A stretch of 64,000 nt of DNA from Marinagarivorans sp. GTDB lineage: Bacteria > Pseudomonadota > Gammaproteobacteria > Pseudomonadales > Cellvibrionaceae. The notes below the pieces were generated by a model that saw only the letters and a program-made list of their open reading frames with translations, was not told the origin of the DNA and ran no database searches. Position 1 is the stretch's first letter. Each line of letters opens with the position of its first letter. The stretch is taken from NCBI GenBank assembly GCA_028281865.1, contig JANQJB010000093.1, forward strand, positions 1-64,000, written 5' to 3'. The position numbers were made by a program, and so were the translations under genes. Positions 9,583 through 17,622 of this stretch are shown piece by piece.

Positions 9583-10137
9583 CTAATCTTCATCATCTTC
9601 AGGCGGATCAAAAACCATTGGTGGGTCTGGCTCTACATCCCAATTACAACGGGTATATATTAAGTTATCGTTAACCGATATACGCTTTCTCTCTCCTTCC
9701 AACTCACACTTTACAACCAGGGGCTTGCCGCGCGATTCACTATTTTCTTCGCGCTTGCGCTTAACGCCTGACCATATATCGTATTCTTTACCCTCATAGT
9801 AGACAAATATTTCCTGAGGAACCGAAAACTCCATAGGCAACACCTTTGCCAATAAGACTTTGTCAAATACGGCAGGCATAGAAAAATAACCATTTTCATC
9901 AGTTGTCGTTTCGTCTGTCACTTTACCTTGTGCATGCGCCTTACCCACAATACGCTTTAACTGCGCATTTTTAACGGGCTTGCCGTTTAAGGTGATAACA
10001 CCTGAAATTGCCGAAAACAAACACGGTTTTGTACGATTTTCTGATGACACAGCTTTTCCTCCGGTACAGGAAAATAAAATAAATATAATGCTAATTATTA
10101 GGAAAATTGAAAACGTTTTACTTTTTACCAAGCGCAT
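9583..10137 (-). CDS. DUF6795 domain lipoprotein (possible lipase immunity/partner)
   Basis: 184 residues. N-terminal hydrophobic segment with lipobox ILFSC (Cys about 24), so lipid-anchored in the periplasm or outer membrane. The following domain begins CLFSAISGVITLNGKPVKN and continues DETTTDENGYFSMPAV and EIFVYYEGKEYDIWSG. This is the pattern I know from DUF6795, a small carboxypeptidase-regulatory/transthyretin-like beta-sandwich. An acidic tail (EPDPPMVFDPPEDDED) closes the protein. It lies between the cREC gene (30 bases upstream) and the lipase (29 bases downstream), all on the minus strand, so the genes are probably co-transcribed. A role as inhibitor or chaperone of the lipase is inferred from this order and from its periplasmic location. 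Confidence 0.75.
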   Translation of the reverse strand: MRLVKSKTFSIFLIISIIFILFSCTGGKAVSSENRTKPCLFSAISGVITLNGKPVKNAQLKRIVGKAHAQGKVTDETTTDENGYFSMPAVFDKVLLAKVLPMEFSVPQEIFVYYEGKEYDIWSGVKRKREENSESRGKPLVVKCELEGERKRISVNDNLIYTRCNWDVEPDPPMVFDPPEDDED

Positions 10138-10167
10138 TGTATTACCATTAAAATCAATAGCGTTTTG

Positions 10168-10461
10168 TTACTTTCTCGATAGGTTTTTTATCGAGTTAAT
10201 ACCAGCTTGCATACGCATTCGTGCTGCGCTATTTGCGCTGTGCACTCTTATTTCGGGTGGATCGAATCCTTCAGTAGCAACAGCTTCTTCTATCCATAGA
10301 ACAACGTCATAACCCGTTCCTCTATTATCATCGCCCAAATCATGATCCAGGCTGATAATTTCGACTTTTCCCGTTTTTAGGTATTCTATTGCTTCATCTG
10401 GCCAATAAGCATGAACCCAACCTTCTGGAGTTGATCTTAAGTCATCTAGATATACTTTCAT
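10168..10461 (-). CDS. Cyclic-phosphate processing receiver (cREC)-like protein
   Basis: 97 residues. It starts MKVYLDDLRSTPEGW and continues ISLDHDLGDDN and IRVHSANSAARMRM. The paired acidic residues after strand 1, the LDHDLG motif after strand 3 and the HSAN motif after strand 4 correspond to a compact receiver-like fold known as the cREC (cyclic-phosphate processing receiver) family, predicted to act on cyclic phosphates rather than to receive a phosphoryl group in a two-component relay. No output domain or kinase partner is adjacent. Start ATG at 10461, 9 bases after the preceding small ORF. It belongs to the lipase/DUF6795 cassette by strand and spacing; why it is there is not evident. 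Confidence 0.75.
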   Translation of the reverse strand: MKVYLDDLRSTPEGWVHAYWPDEAIEYLKTGKVEIISLDHDLGDDNRGTGYDVVLWIEEAVATEGFDPPEIRVHSANSAARMRMQAGINSIKNLSRK

Positions 10462-10470
10462 CAGTATTGC

Positions 10471-10743
10471 CTAGCTAATAGGATATTTAACCCACCGCAC
10501 AAATTCACCTAAAGAAATTTGGCCTTTAGCTGTATCAGTCATCATCTTTATTGAGGATAATAACACTTGCAACGGCCGGTTTTTTGAACAAGATAATGCA
10601 CCACGATGATGGCCAAATGACATCCAATGGTACAGGGGCTTCAGATAGGGTTCAATACGAGGCTCCAGGGCTTTACCAGCCAAATGTTGCCAATCGTGAT
10701 GGTAAACTGATACAAACTTCAATCTGCTTAATAACATCGACAT
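10471..10743 (-). CDS. Small hypothetical protein (uncertain)
   Basis: About 90 residues from the ATG at 10743, preceded by GGTGAG at a short distance. Rich in Trp, His and Tyr (HHDWQHLAGK, LYHWMSFGHHRGALSC), basic and apparently soluble. I do not recognise it. In its favour, it sits 9 bases upstream of the cREC gene in the same direction and has a plausible RBS. Against it, its start is only 17 bases from the divergent start of the DUF4197 gene at 10761, which would force each promoter into the other coding region. It may be a decayed first gene of the cassette, or simply the divergent promoter region. Confidence 0.35.
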   Translation of the reverse strand: MSMLLSRLKFVSVYHHDWQHLAGKALEPRIEPYLKPLYHWMSFGHHRGALSCSKNRPLQVLLSSIKMMTDTAKGQISLGEFVRWVKYPIS

Positions 10744-10760
10744 AAGGCTCACCCAAAACA

Positions 10761-11513
10761 ATGAAATTATCTTTGCTCAAATATTTCACTAGATCCACCC
10801 TCCTGCTAGGGCTACTACTTAACCTAAGCTGTAACACCACCGACGTAATCGAAACTGGCATGGGCATTGCCAATGCTGTCTTACAAGCCAACCCCGAAAA
10901 ACAACGCCAAGGCATTAAACAAACGCTAGAACTAAGCAGCATGCGAGCAGCTAATTTATTAAATCGCGAAGGCGGATATTTTAATCACCCGACTTATAAA
11001 ATTAATTTACCGCCGGAAGTTGAAGATATTACAAGCACTCTGCGCAGTTTTGGCTTAGGGGGACAAGTCGATAAAGTCGAGCGGCTAATGAACAAAGGCG
11101 CCGAAAAGGCGGCTGCTGAAGCCAAACTCGCTTTTGTAAATGCGGTACGCGATATGACAATTAACGACGCTGTCAGTATTATTACCGGCAACGATACTGC
11201 TGCCACCGATTATTTTCGCCAACAGACTTATACTCACCTGCAACAGCGCTATAAACCGATTGTTGATAATAGTCTGAAACAAATTGGTTTTTATCGTGAA
11301 TACCAACAGTTTTTAAATATTTATAAAACTTTACCAATTGCCAATAAGCCTTCTCTTGATCTCGAGGCCCATGTCATCAACAAAGGCTTGGAGGGACTTT
11401 TTGCACAAGTTGCCAAGGAGGAAAAATTAATTCGTAAAGACCCTCTCGGCAGGGGCAATACATTAATTGGCGAAGTATTCGGTAATTTAAGCCAGCAAAA
11501 CTCGACTCTTTAA
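10761..11513 (+). CDS. DUF4197 domain-containing lipoprotein
   Basis: 250 residues. Hydrophobic leader with a lipobox-like LNLSC (Cys about 24). The body matches DUF4197: SMRAANLLNREGGYFNHP, INLPPEVEDITSTLRSFGLGG, LMNKGAEKAAAEAKLAFVNA, TINDAVSIITGNDTAATDYFR and LEGLFAQVAKEEKLIRKDP. DUF4197 proteins are all-helical envelope proteins of unknown function, common in marine gammaproteobacteria and usually encoded alone. Followed 27 bases later by cysteine synthase in the same direction; co-transcription is possible but no functional link is known. Start ATG at 10761 has AAGG at 10744-10747. Confidence 0.88.
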   Translation: MKLSLLKYFTRSTLLLGLLLNLSCNTTDVIETGMGIANAVLQANPEKQRQGIKQTLELSSMRAANLLNREGGYFNHPTYKINLPPEVEDITSTLRSFGLGGQVDKVERLMNKGAEKAAAEAKLAFVNAVRDMTINDAVSIITGNDTAATDYFRQQTYTHLQQRYKPIVDNSLKQIGFYREYQQFLNIYKTLPIANKPSLDLEAHVINKGLEGLFAQVAKEEKLIRKDPLGRGNTLIGEVFGNLSQQNSTL

Positions 11514-11540
11514 ATGAAACAACTTTTCTTGAGGTAATTA

Positions 11541-12593
11541 ATGATGAACAAGATTTACGATTCCATTCTCGAAACGATCGGCAATACACCCATCGTCAAA
11601 ATCCGTAACATCGGCCCTGCAAACGTTAACCTATTTGCCAAGGTTGAATCGTTTAACCCGATGGGTTCAGTCAAAGATCGACTCGCGCTTGGAGTTATCG
11701 AAAATGCAGAGCAACGCGGAGAATTAAAACCGGGGCAAACCATTGTTGAGGCAACTAGCGGCAATACCGGCATAGGCTTAGCAATGGTTTGTGCACAAAA
11801 AGGCTATCCGCTTGTGATTACAATGGCGGAAAGTTTCAGTGTCGAACGCCGCAAATTAATGCGCTTTTTAGGAGCGGAAGTCATACTGACACCAGCCAAA
11901 GAAAAAGGCACAGGCATGGTAAAAAAAGCCGACGAGCTGGCAAAAAAACACGGCTGGTGGCAACCAAGGCAGTTCGAGAATCCAGCTAATGCTGATATGC
12001 ACGAACGCACAACAGCAAAAGAAATATTGGAGGCATTTTCGGACCGCGAGCTACACTATTGGGTCAGCGGCTACGGCACCGGCGGCACTTTTAATGGTGT
12101 ATCCCGTGTTTTACGCAATAAAAGCTCGTCAACCAAAATCATCTTATGTGAGCCGGACAATGCCCAATTAGTCGGCAGCCAAATAAAGCAAACACGTAAC
12201 GAAGATGGCAGCGCTAATGTGAGCCACCCGAGCTTTAACCCCCATTTAATGCAAGGTTGGACGCCGGACTTTATTCCGCTTCTGCTCGAAGAGGCCGTCG
12301 ATCGTGAAGCTTACGATGAATTATTACCTGTCGACGGTAATTTCGCTAAGCAATGCTCTAGGGACCTTGCGCAAAAAGAAGGTATCTTTGTTGGCGTTTC
12401 TGGTGGCGCAACCTTTGCTGGGGCGCTTAAAATTGCAGAAATAGCGGAGGCTGGCGCCAATATTTTGTGCATGCTACCCGATACGGGAGAACGTTATTTG
12501 TCGACACCATTATTTGAGAATATTAGTGTCGATATGACAGAAAAAGAGAAAGAAATTTCACATTCGACGCCCGGCTTTCACCTTGCCGAATAA
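11541..12593 (+). CDS. cysK: Cysteine synthase A (O-acetylserine sulfhydrylase)
   Basis: 350 residues. A PLP-dependent fold type II enzyme that makes L-cysteine from O-acetylserine and sulfide in the cytoplasm. The PLP lysine is in NPMGSVKDR (Lys45), the substrate loop is ATSGNTG (71-77), and the phosphate loop is GYGTGGTFNG. It begins with the CysK hallmark YDSILETIGNTP. The protein is somewhat longer than typical CysK (about 310-330), with a C-terminal extension after LPDTGERYLSTPLF. GAGG at 11531-11534 serves the ATG at 11541 (a second ATG follows directly). CysK and CysM are close; the N-terminal motif favours CysK. Confidence 0.92.
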   Translation: MMNKIYDSILETIGNTPIVKIRNIGPANVNLFAKVESFNPMGSVKDRLALGVIENAEQRGELKPGQTIVEATSGNTGIGLAMVCAQKGYPLVITMAESFSVERRKLMRFLGAEVILTPAKEKGTGMVKKADELAKKHGWWQPRQFENPANADMHERTTAKEILEAFSDRELHYWVSGYGTGGTFNGVSRVLRNKSSSTKIILCEPDNAQLVGSQIKQTRNEDGSANVSHPSFNPHLMQGWTPDFIPLLLEEAVDREAYDELLPVDGNFAKQCSRDLAQKEGIFVGVSGGATFAGALKIAEIAEAGANILCMLPDTGERYLSTPLFENISVDMTEKEKEISHSTPGFHLAE

Positions 12594-12614
12594 TACTGTC
12601 TGAAGTATAAAAAA

Positions 12615-12687
12615 CTGTCAGTGCCAAGAAGTTGTTGGACACATCATTTTAGTCATGTAAGTAAAGACACGTTCTGCGCACTGACAG
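12615..12687. terminator. Inverted repeat between convergent cysK and TonB receptor genes
   Basis: CTGTCAGTGC (12615-12624) and its exact complement GCACTGACAG (12678-12687) flank 53 bases. The pair lies wholly in the gap between the convergent stops at 12593 and 12717, so it may form a large bidirectional terminator stem. Neither arm is followed by a T run. Confidence 0.3.
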
Positions 12688-12716
12688 CTACAGTAGAACA
12701 ATTTTCCGATTCATTA

Positions 12717-15122
12717 TCACCACTCAAACCGCAACCCTAACAAAGGAAAAGTTTCGCCTTCTTCAGTCACATCCTCACCGGTTCGCTCGTTAAATTCAGA
12801 GTTGCTTTCATTGGCAGCACCGTAAACATTAATAACGTCAATAAAAGCGATAAAATTCGCGGCACCGAAAGATCGACGGTAATCGGCGCGAAAGTTTAGG
12901 CTGTGGAAGGCTTTGTAACGGTCGCTATTTTTTTCTGTTATTTCTTTGGAAAAGCGCAAGGGTTGCCCATCTCCCAACACATTTTCATTAACAATAAAAT
13001 CATCCCTTAAAGCACCAGAGGCAGCCTTCCAGCGCGCTGATAATTTCCAAGAATCGTTGATCTCCCAAACGCCCCCAATACTGATGGAGTGAGGTCGGCT
13101 GAAATCCGCATCATAACTTTCTCCATCTGCGCTATCTTTTACCCTTGCATCGCTATAGGAATAGCTAATATCCGCAGACCAATTGCTTGAAAAACGGCGT
13201 GTCAAAGCGGTATCAAAACCAAAGGACTCCCCTTCGCCTGCATTTGAATAGAGCTGTGTGACACCGTCTTCCTCAACAATTCGTTGATCAAGTTCTTGGT
13301 AATACGGTTCGATAAAAAATTCCAAGTCGTCGCTAATTAAATATTTAAAGCCCAGACTAAACTGATCGATGATTTCATTTTCTAAACCTGAATTTTGGCT
13401 GTCACGTGCGCGAATTTCGAGCAGCGGACTTTGGAAATAGCGACCCAAAGTCGATGCGATACGCAACTTGGGATTCACTTGCCAATTCAAACCAAAGCGA
13501 GGCGCGATCAAATCATCTTCGGTAAAACCGTCATGCTCTGCTCGAATACCAAAACGAAAATCCCAATTCGAAAATTGCACATTCTGGTCAAAATAGGCAA
13601 CGTAACTTTCTGTTTTTTCCGTGAAACGATTATTAAAATTTTCAGGTGTTAACACGGTAAACAACTGTTGTTCGCTTTCTCTAAAATCCGTTTGCTCATA
13701 AATATATTGGTTCCAGTCCTCATTTAACTGCAAGCCAAAATCCACATCATATTCTGTCAATCTAAAACCGGTAAAAAATCGCCCAAATCGATTATCGATA
13801 CTAAAATCGGAGCGCCAGCCAATTTCATCTTCTTCGCGAAAACTCTCAAGTATATTTTCACGCGTAATAACATCCGCTTCTGTAGCATCCGGTCCCAGAC
13901 CATCGACAATCGCCTCACCACTAGATGTTTCTTCCTTGTAATTTCGGAAATAGAATTTATTTTCCCATTCGCCATTATCACCAATCAATTTTTTCCAGCT
14001 TATAGCATATAAAGCGTTATCGCGGTCACTTTCTGCTAACTCTACGTCCTCATAAACCCCCGGACTATCCTCATCCGAAGCAAGCACATTCTCCACTCTT
14101 CGCGAAAATGACTCGGGTGCATAAATGACTAAAAATTCAAGTTCGTTGCTCAGATTTATTTCACTACGACTTTTAAAAATAATGTCAGTAAGTTCGGGAG
14201 AACCGATTTCTTCGACTCCAATAGTTTCGAAAAAGCGGCCAAAATCGTACTTCCGTGCTGAGAACAGCATACTGGTTCCTGAGTGAAATTTACTCGGGCC
14301 GTCATAGCCTACTTCAATACCGGCAAAATCTATTCGAGTAGTGTAGGAAGCGGTTTCCGGATTACCTGCGGCTACCTCAAGCTGCAACAAAGAGCCGGCC
14401 CGACCACCATAGGCCGCACTCCAGCCGCCGGGTTGAAACTCCGCTTTGCTGATCAGATTCGGCGCAAAGACTGAATAGCGCCCTCCACCCTCTAACTCCT
14501 CTTGATCGCCAAAACTCTCGTTAAAGTGCACAACATTCGCAAAGGGAATGCCGTCGACCAGAATTAAATTATCTCGTGGACCATTACCTCTTACAGTGAA
14601 GCTAGCAAAATCTCCGCTGGAAAAGAGCCCCGGTAAACCGTCAAGTGCACGTAATACGTCACTGCCTGAGCCCGCCGCGCTGCGCAATGCTTCTCGATCT
14701 ATTACGCTACTGCCGACTGAGGCGAGATCATCGCCGCGGCTTGTGGTTCCGATAACGATTGTTTCTTCAATGATACTTCTAACTCTGCTGAGCTCAACAG
14801 TAAGCACCGAAGTTTTATCCCGGAGAACACGTAAACTGCTTAATTTCGCAGTGGCATATTGGCTTAAACGAATTTCTACTTCATATAAACCTTCGGGGAG
14901 CAATTCGATGCGGACACCGCCACTCTCATCGCTCAAGCTGTTAATTATTTCCCCTCCACGATTAGTGACAGAAATTTCCGCACCTTTTAATGGTCGAGAG
15001 TTTTGCGCATCGATAATTTTTAATGAGAGGCTGCCTTCAGCCCCGTAGACAAAAGATGAAAACCCCAAACTTAATACGATACCCAAGCGCACTAAATACG
15101 CTTTAACAGACTGACTCCCCAT
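12717..15122 (-). CDS. TonB-dependent receptor with carboxypeptidase-regulatory-like N-terminal domain
   Basis: About 801 residues from the ATG at 15122, which has AGAGG 10 bases upstream; the TTG at 15143 is a less likely start. Signal peptide ending FVYGAEG. Next is a carboxypeptidase-D regulatory-like domain (LSLKIIDAQNSRPLKGAEIS), then a plug domain (GSGSDVLRALDGLPGLFS, FTVRGNGPRDNLILVDGIP) and a C-terminal 22-strand-type barrel ending in an aromatic LLGLRFEW. It is an outer-membrane active transporter energised by TonB/ExbBD (not in the window). The substrate cannot be read from sequence; such receptors in this group often import oligosaccharides. It stands alone, convergent with cysK and followed upstream by the NhaR-like regulator gene on the same strand. 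Confidence 0.88.
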   Translation of the reverse strand: MGSQSVKAYLVRLGIVLSLGFSSFVYGAEGSLSLKIIDAQNSRPLKGAEISVTNRGGEIINSLSDESGGVRIELLPEGLYEVEIRLSQYATAKLSSLRVLRDKTSVLTVELSRVRSIIEETIVIGTTSRGDDLASVGSSVIDREALRSAAGSGSDVLRALDGLPGLFSSGDFASFTVRGNGPRDNLILVDGIPFANVVHFNESFGDQEELEGGGRYSVFAPNLISKAEFQPGGWSAAYGGRAGSLLQLEVAAGNPETASYTTRIDFAGIEVGYDGPSKFHSGTSMLFSARKYDFGRFFETIGVEEIGSPELTDIIFKSRSEINLSNELEFLVIYAPESFSRRVENVLASDEDSPGVYEDVELAESDRDNALYAISWKKLIGDNGEWENKFYFRNYKEETSSGEAIVDGLGPDATEADVITRENILESFREEDEIGWRSDFSIDNRFGRFFTGFRLTEYDVDFGLQLNEDWNQYIYEQTDFRESEQQLFTVLTPENFNNRFTEKTESYVAYFDQNVQFSNWDFRFGIRAEHDGFTEDDLIAPRFGLNWQVNPKLRIASTLGRYFQSPLLEIRARDSQNSGLENEIIDQFSLGFKYLISDDLEFFIEPYYQELDQRIVEEDGVTQLYSNAGEGESFGFDTALTRRFSSNWSADISYSYSDARVKDSADGESYDADFSRPHSISIGGVWEINDSWKLSARWKAASGALRDDFIVNENVLGDGQPLRFSKEITEKNSDRYKAFHSLNFRADYRRSFGAANFIAFIDVINVYGAANESNSEFNERTGEDVTEEGETFPLLGLRFEW

Positions 15123-15316
15123 TTTCAGATAACCTCTGACCAATTAAAAACTTTTATCCCTGTTACGCTAGCATCAATAATTCGGATGCCTTCTAAACCA
15201 TTTAAAATATTGTAAAAAATTTTAATATCAATTTAATTTAAATAACCTTCAACCATCAAAATCCCTTTAAGAATAAAGCCGCGGAATCACCCATAAAAAT
15301 GGCATAAGCAATAAGT

Positions 15317-16222
15317 CTATTCGCCAAATAGAGATCTACGCGCTCCATCGCATATTGCTGCTACTGCGGGGTGTTTTACTTTTCGTTCGGCTGATATTGC
15401 AAAATATTTCTGTTTTATTTCATCCGTTCGACCAACTACTCGTACATTAAAATTGTGGCAAATTTCCTCTTCAATAGTCGACGACATAAAAAACACACCA
15501 ACACCCGCCTGACCAAATACTTTCATTAAAGCGCTATCATCAAATTGTCCACTAACCAGCGGATGGATATTTTTTTCATACAACCAGTCGTCTATTAATG
15601 AACGAATCGCATACTGGGGTGTTGGAAGTAACACCGGCGCATCATTTAACGAATAAGGGAAATCCTTTTTAAGGGTTCTAGTTAAGCGAGGAGAGGCAAA
15701 GCAGCTCAAACCACTTTCACCTAGTAAGTGGTTATAGGCCTTAACACTCACAGCATTGGTAATGGGTATATCACTAAGCACCAAATCAACCTTGTGAATA
15801 GATAAATCTGCGAGTAGCGCGTCAACCGGACCCTCTCGACTGATCAAACTTACTTCGTGCTGCATATTCAGTGCCGGTTCTATGATTTTATATACGATCG
15901 TTTTGGGGAGGGCGCTGGCAGCCCCGACAATAAATTCTGCAGGCCCTAAAACTGGCGCACCGCGCAAAACATCGCTTAGTTCTCGTCCAAGTTCAAAAAT
16001 TTCATCTGCATAACGTAATACCAGCCTTCCCGTCTCAGTTAAGCGCAGGCCTCTTCCAACTTTCTCGAACAAATCGTTACCGATTCGCTCCTCCAACAAC
16101 GATATCTGGCCGCTAATTGTTTGTGGTGTGATATGCAATTTTTCGCTCGCCTTAGCAATGCTGCCTTCATGCGCGACAAGCCAAAAATAATGCAAATGTT
16201 TGTAGTTAAGCGTATCTCTCAC
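15317..16222 (-). CDS. nhaR: LysR-family regulator, NhaR-like
   Basis: 301 residues. The N-terminal winged HTH, LNYKHLHYFWLVAHEGSIAKAS followed by KLHITPQTISGQISLLEE, is close to NhaR, the LysR-type activator that responds to Na+. The effector domain continues with VGAASALPKTIVYKIIEPAL and GVFFMSSTIEEEI. In enteric bacteria NhaR activates the nhaA antiporter and other cell-surface genes. No antiporter gene is nearby, so its targets here are unknown. It is divergent from the ribosome-hibernation-like gene at 16470 across a 247-base AT-rich gap that should contain both promoters. The gene symbol rests on family resemblance. Confidence 0.82.
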   Translation of the reverse strand: MRDTLNYKHLHYFWLVAHEGSIAKASEKLHITPQTISGQISLLEERIGNDLFEKVGRGLRLTETGRLVLRYADEIFELGRELSDVLRGAPVLGPAEFIVGAASALPKTIVYKIIEPALNMQHEVSLISREGPVDALLADLSIHKVDLVLSDIPITNAVSVKAYNHLLGESGLSCFASPRLTRTLKKDFPYSLNDAPVLLPTPQYAIRSLIDDWLYEKNIHPLVSGQFDDSALMKVFGQAGVGVFFMSSTIEEEICHNFNVRVVGRTDEIKQKYFAISAERKVKHPAVAAICDGARRSLFGE

Positions 16223-16469
16223 GACCTACCCCTTATCAACCGTAAAGTGCTTTTAGCAAATAACATATTATCGAATAAACCCAAGCGATATGACTATAAG
16301 CTTACTTCGGTTTATTCGATCATTATATACAACAATTTACGATTTTTCCTTTCTATTTCCAACTGCTAGCATTATAGATAGTTACAGACAAACCATAACT
16401 TAAACTCACCAAAGTACTAGCGTTTGTCGACCAAATACTAATAACTTTATAACTTGGAGTAGGAAAAAA

Positions 16470-16832
16470 ATGATTCTTAACATAGAAACTCGCGGCTTCA
16501 GTTTGACCCCTCCTTTGAGCGAATTCACAAATTCTAAAGTTCGCCTGAACTTAGGCTTGTATCGTGAAAAGATCTATCGTGTCGATGTTTTTTTGACCCA
16601 TGAAAACACTCGCCATGACAACCTGAAGATGGCCTGTAAGATAAAAATCAAAGCCAAAGGCTATAGGACCATTACAATTTGCGAAACTGGCGACAACATG
16701 TACGGCGCCGTAAGCCAATGTATACACCGGGCAAAACGAACTGTGGCACGTAGATTTAATAGAATGCTACAAGCGCGCAAAAACAATGTTAATAGACAAA
16801 AGTTCTATGACGACTTTGTTGCAGAAGCTTGA
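16470..16832 (+). CDS. HPF/RaiA-family ribosome-associated protein
   Basis: 120 residues. The pattern ILNIETRGFSLTPPLSEFTNSKV, VDVFLTHENTRHD and DNMYGAVSQCIHRAKRTVARR matches the short hibernation-promoting-factor/RaiA domain (beta-alpha-beta-beta-beta-alpha with a basic last helix) that binds the ribosomal decoding centre and inactivates ribosomes in stationary phase or stress. No long-form C-terminal dimerisation domain is present. ATG at 16470 preceded by GGAGTAGG. It heads a run of three small plus-strand genes. It is more divergent than a housekeeping HPF, so it may be a paralogue. Confidence 0.75.
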   Translation: MILNIETRGFSLTPPLSEFTNSKVRLNLGLYREKIYRVDVFLTHENTRHDNLKMACKIKIKAKGYRTITICETGDNMYGAVSQCIHRAKRTVARRFNRMLQARKNNVNRQKFYDDFVAEA

Positions 16833-16941
16833 TTTCATCAATAAAAAACGATCCAAGACCGATACCGTTTACTTAATATGCCATGTTGTATTACCAAACT
16901 ATCAGTTATTAAATCTTAGGCTCACAGCCCCGGAGGCTAAC

Positions 16942-17202
16942 ATGAATGACATCGACTTAAATGCAGCAAGACTACTTCTGCTCTATGACAAGGTTACTCG
17001 ATTTGGCAATCGAGACGACGAGGAACACCACTTGAACGGCATTGCAGTATCATCCGATTTCGATGGTTATACGTTATTCCTCCATGATTCAGATGTTTTT
17101 GTAACGCTCTACTTTCACAATTCTTTTGCGATATCCTGCGAAGACAACAAATCGCTCGCATTTTTTAAAGTAAAAGTGAAGCAAATTCTTGATCAATACT
17201 AG
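16942..17202 (+). CDS. DUF3081-like small protein
   Basis: 86 residues. The frame is open further upstream (to 16786, overlapping the previous gene), but CGGAGG at 16931-16936 lies 5 bases before the ATG at 16942, which fixes the start. The centre of the protein, DEEHHLNGIAVSSDFDGYTLFLHD followed by VTLYFHNSF, agrees with what I recall of DUF3081, a small cytoplasmic family of gammaproteobacteria with unknown function. No signal peptide or membrane segment. Second of three small genes after the hibernation-factor-like gene. The family assignment is from memory of the motif. Confidence 0.6.
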   Translation: MNDIDLNAARLLLLYDKVTRFGNRDDEEHHLNGIAVSSDFDGYTLFLHDSDVFVTLYFHNSFAISCEDNKSLAFFKVKVKQILDQY

Positions 17203-17214
17203 AGGTTAATCTAT

Positions 17215-17532
17215 TTGGCTAGCTTTCGCGTACCAAAGCATAGCCCAGCTAACTGTGAGACAAATATGCCTAAGCAAGAAGACGTTATCTTCATAAATTC
17301 GTACGAGCACTCGGTCTATCAAATAATTAGAAAGACCGAGCGAGGTGAGGAATTAGTATCTGAAGCTAAAAATGTTCCGCTACAATTCAAAAATTTACAC
17401 GACGCTAAAGTTTACCTGCGCTCCAAAGATGTTAAAGTCGCATTTTTAAGGCAGGAAAACGCATACGACGAAATGATTGGTCTACCATGCCGCAGGGAGA
17501 TAAGTTCAATTAAAATTCCAATTAATAATTGA
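17215..17532 (+). CDS. DUF6482-like small protein
   Basis: 105 residues from a TTG at 17215 with AGAGG 9 bases upstream (17201-17205); an ATG at 17266 is an alternative start that would give 88 residues. The region HSVYQIIRKTERGEELVSEA, LHDAKVYLRSKDVKVAFL and especially the closing AYDEMIGLPCRREI resembles DUF6482, short cytoplasmic proteins whose C-terminus carries a YDEMxG motif. Function unknown. It is 12 bases after the preceding gene, so probably co-transcribed with it. Confidence 0.55.
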   Translation: MASFRVPKHSPANCETNMPKQEDVIFINSYEHSVYQIIRKTERGEELVSEAKNVPLQFKNLHDAKVYLRSKDVKVAFLRQENAYDEMIGLPCRREISSIKIPINN

Positions 17533-17622
17533 TAAGTATGCTTGTTTATTATAAATGAGAGCTTATTTGACTGCAGTAAACCAGTCTAAATATATTTTTA
17601 CATATACCTCAATACTCTACCC

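Noticed and set aside
16786-16941. N-terminal extension of the DUF3081-like ORF overlapping the hibernation-factor gene
   Set aside because: The strong RBS at 16931-16936 places the start at 16942, and the extension overlaps the upstream gene.
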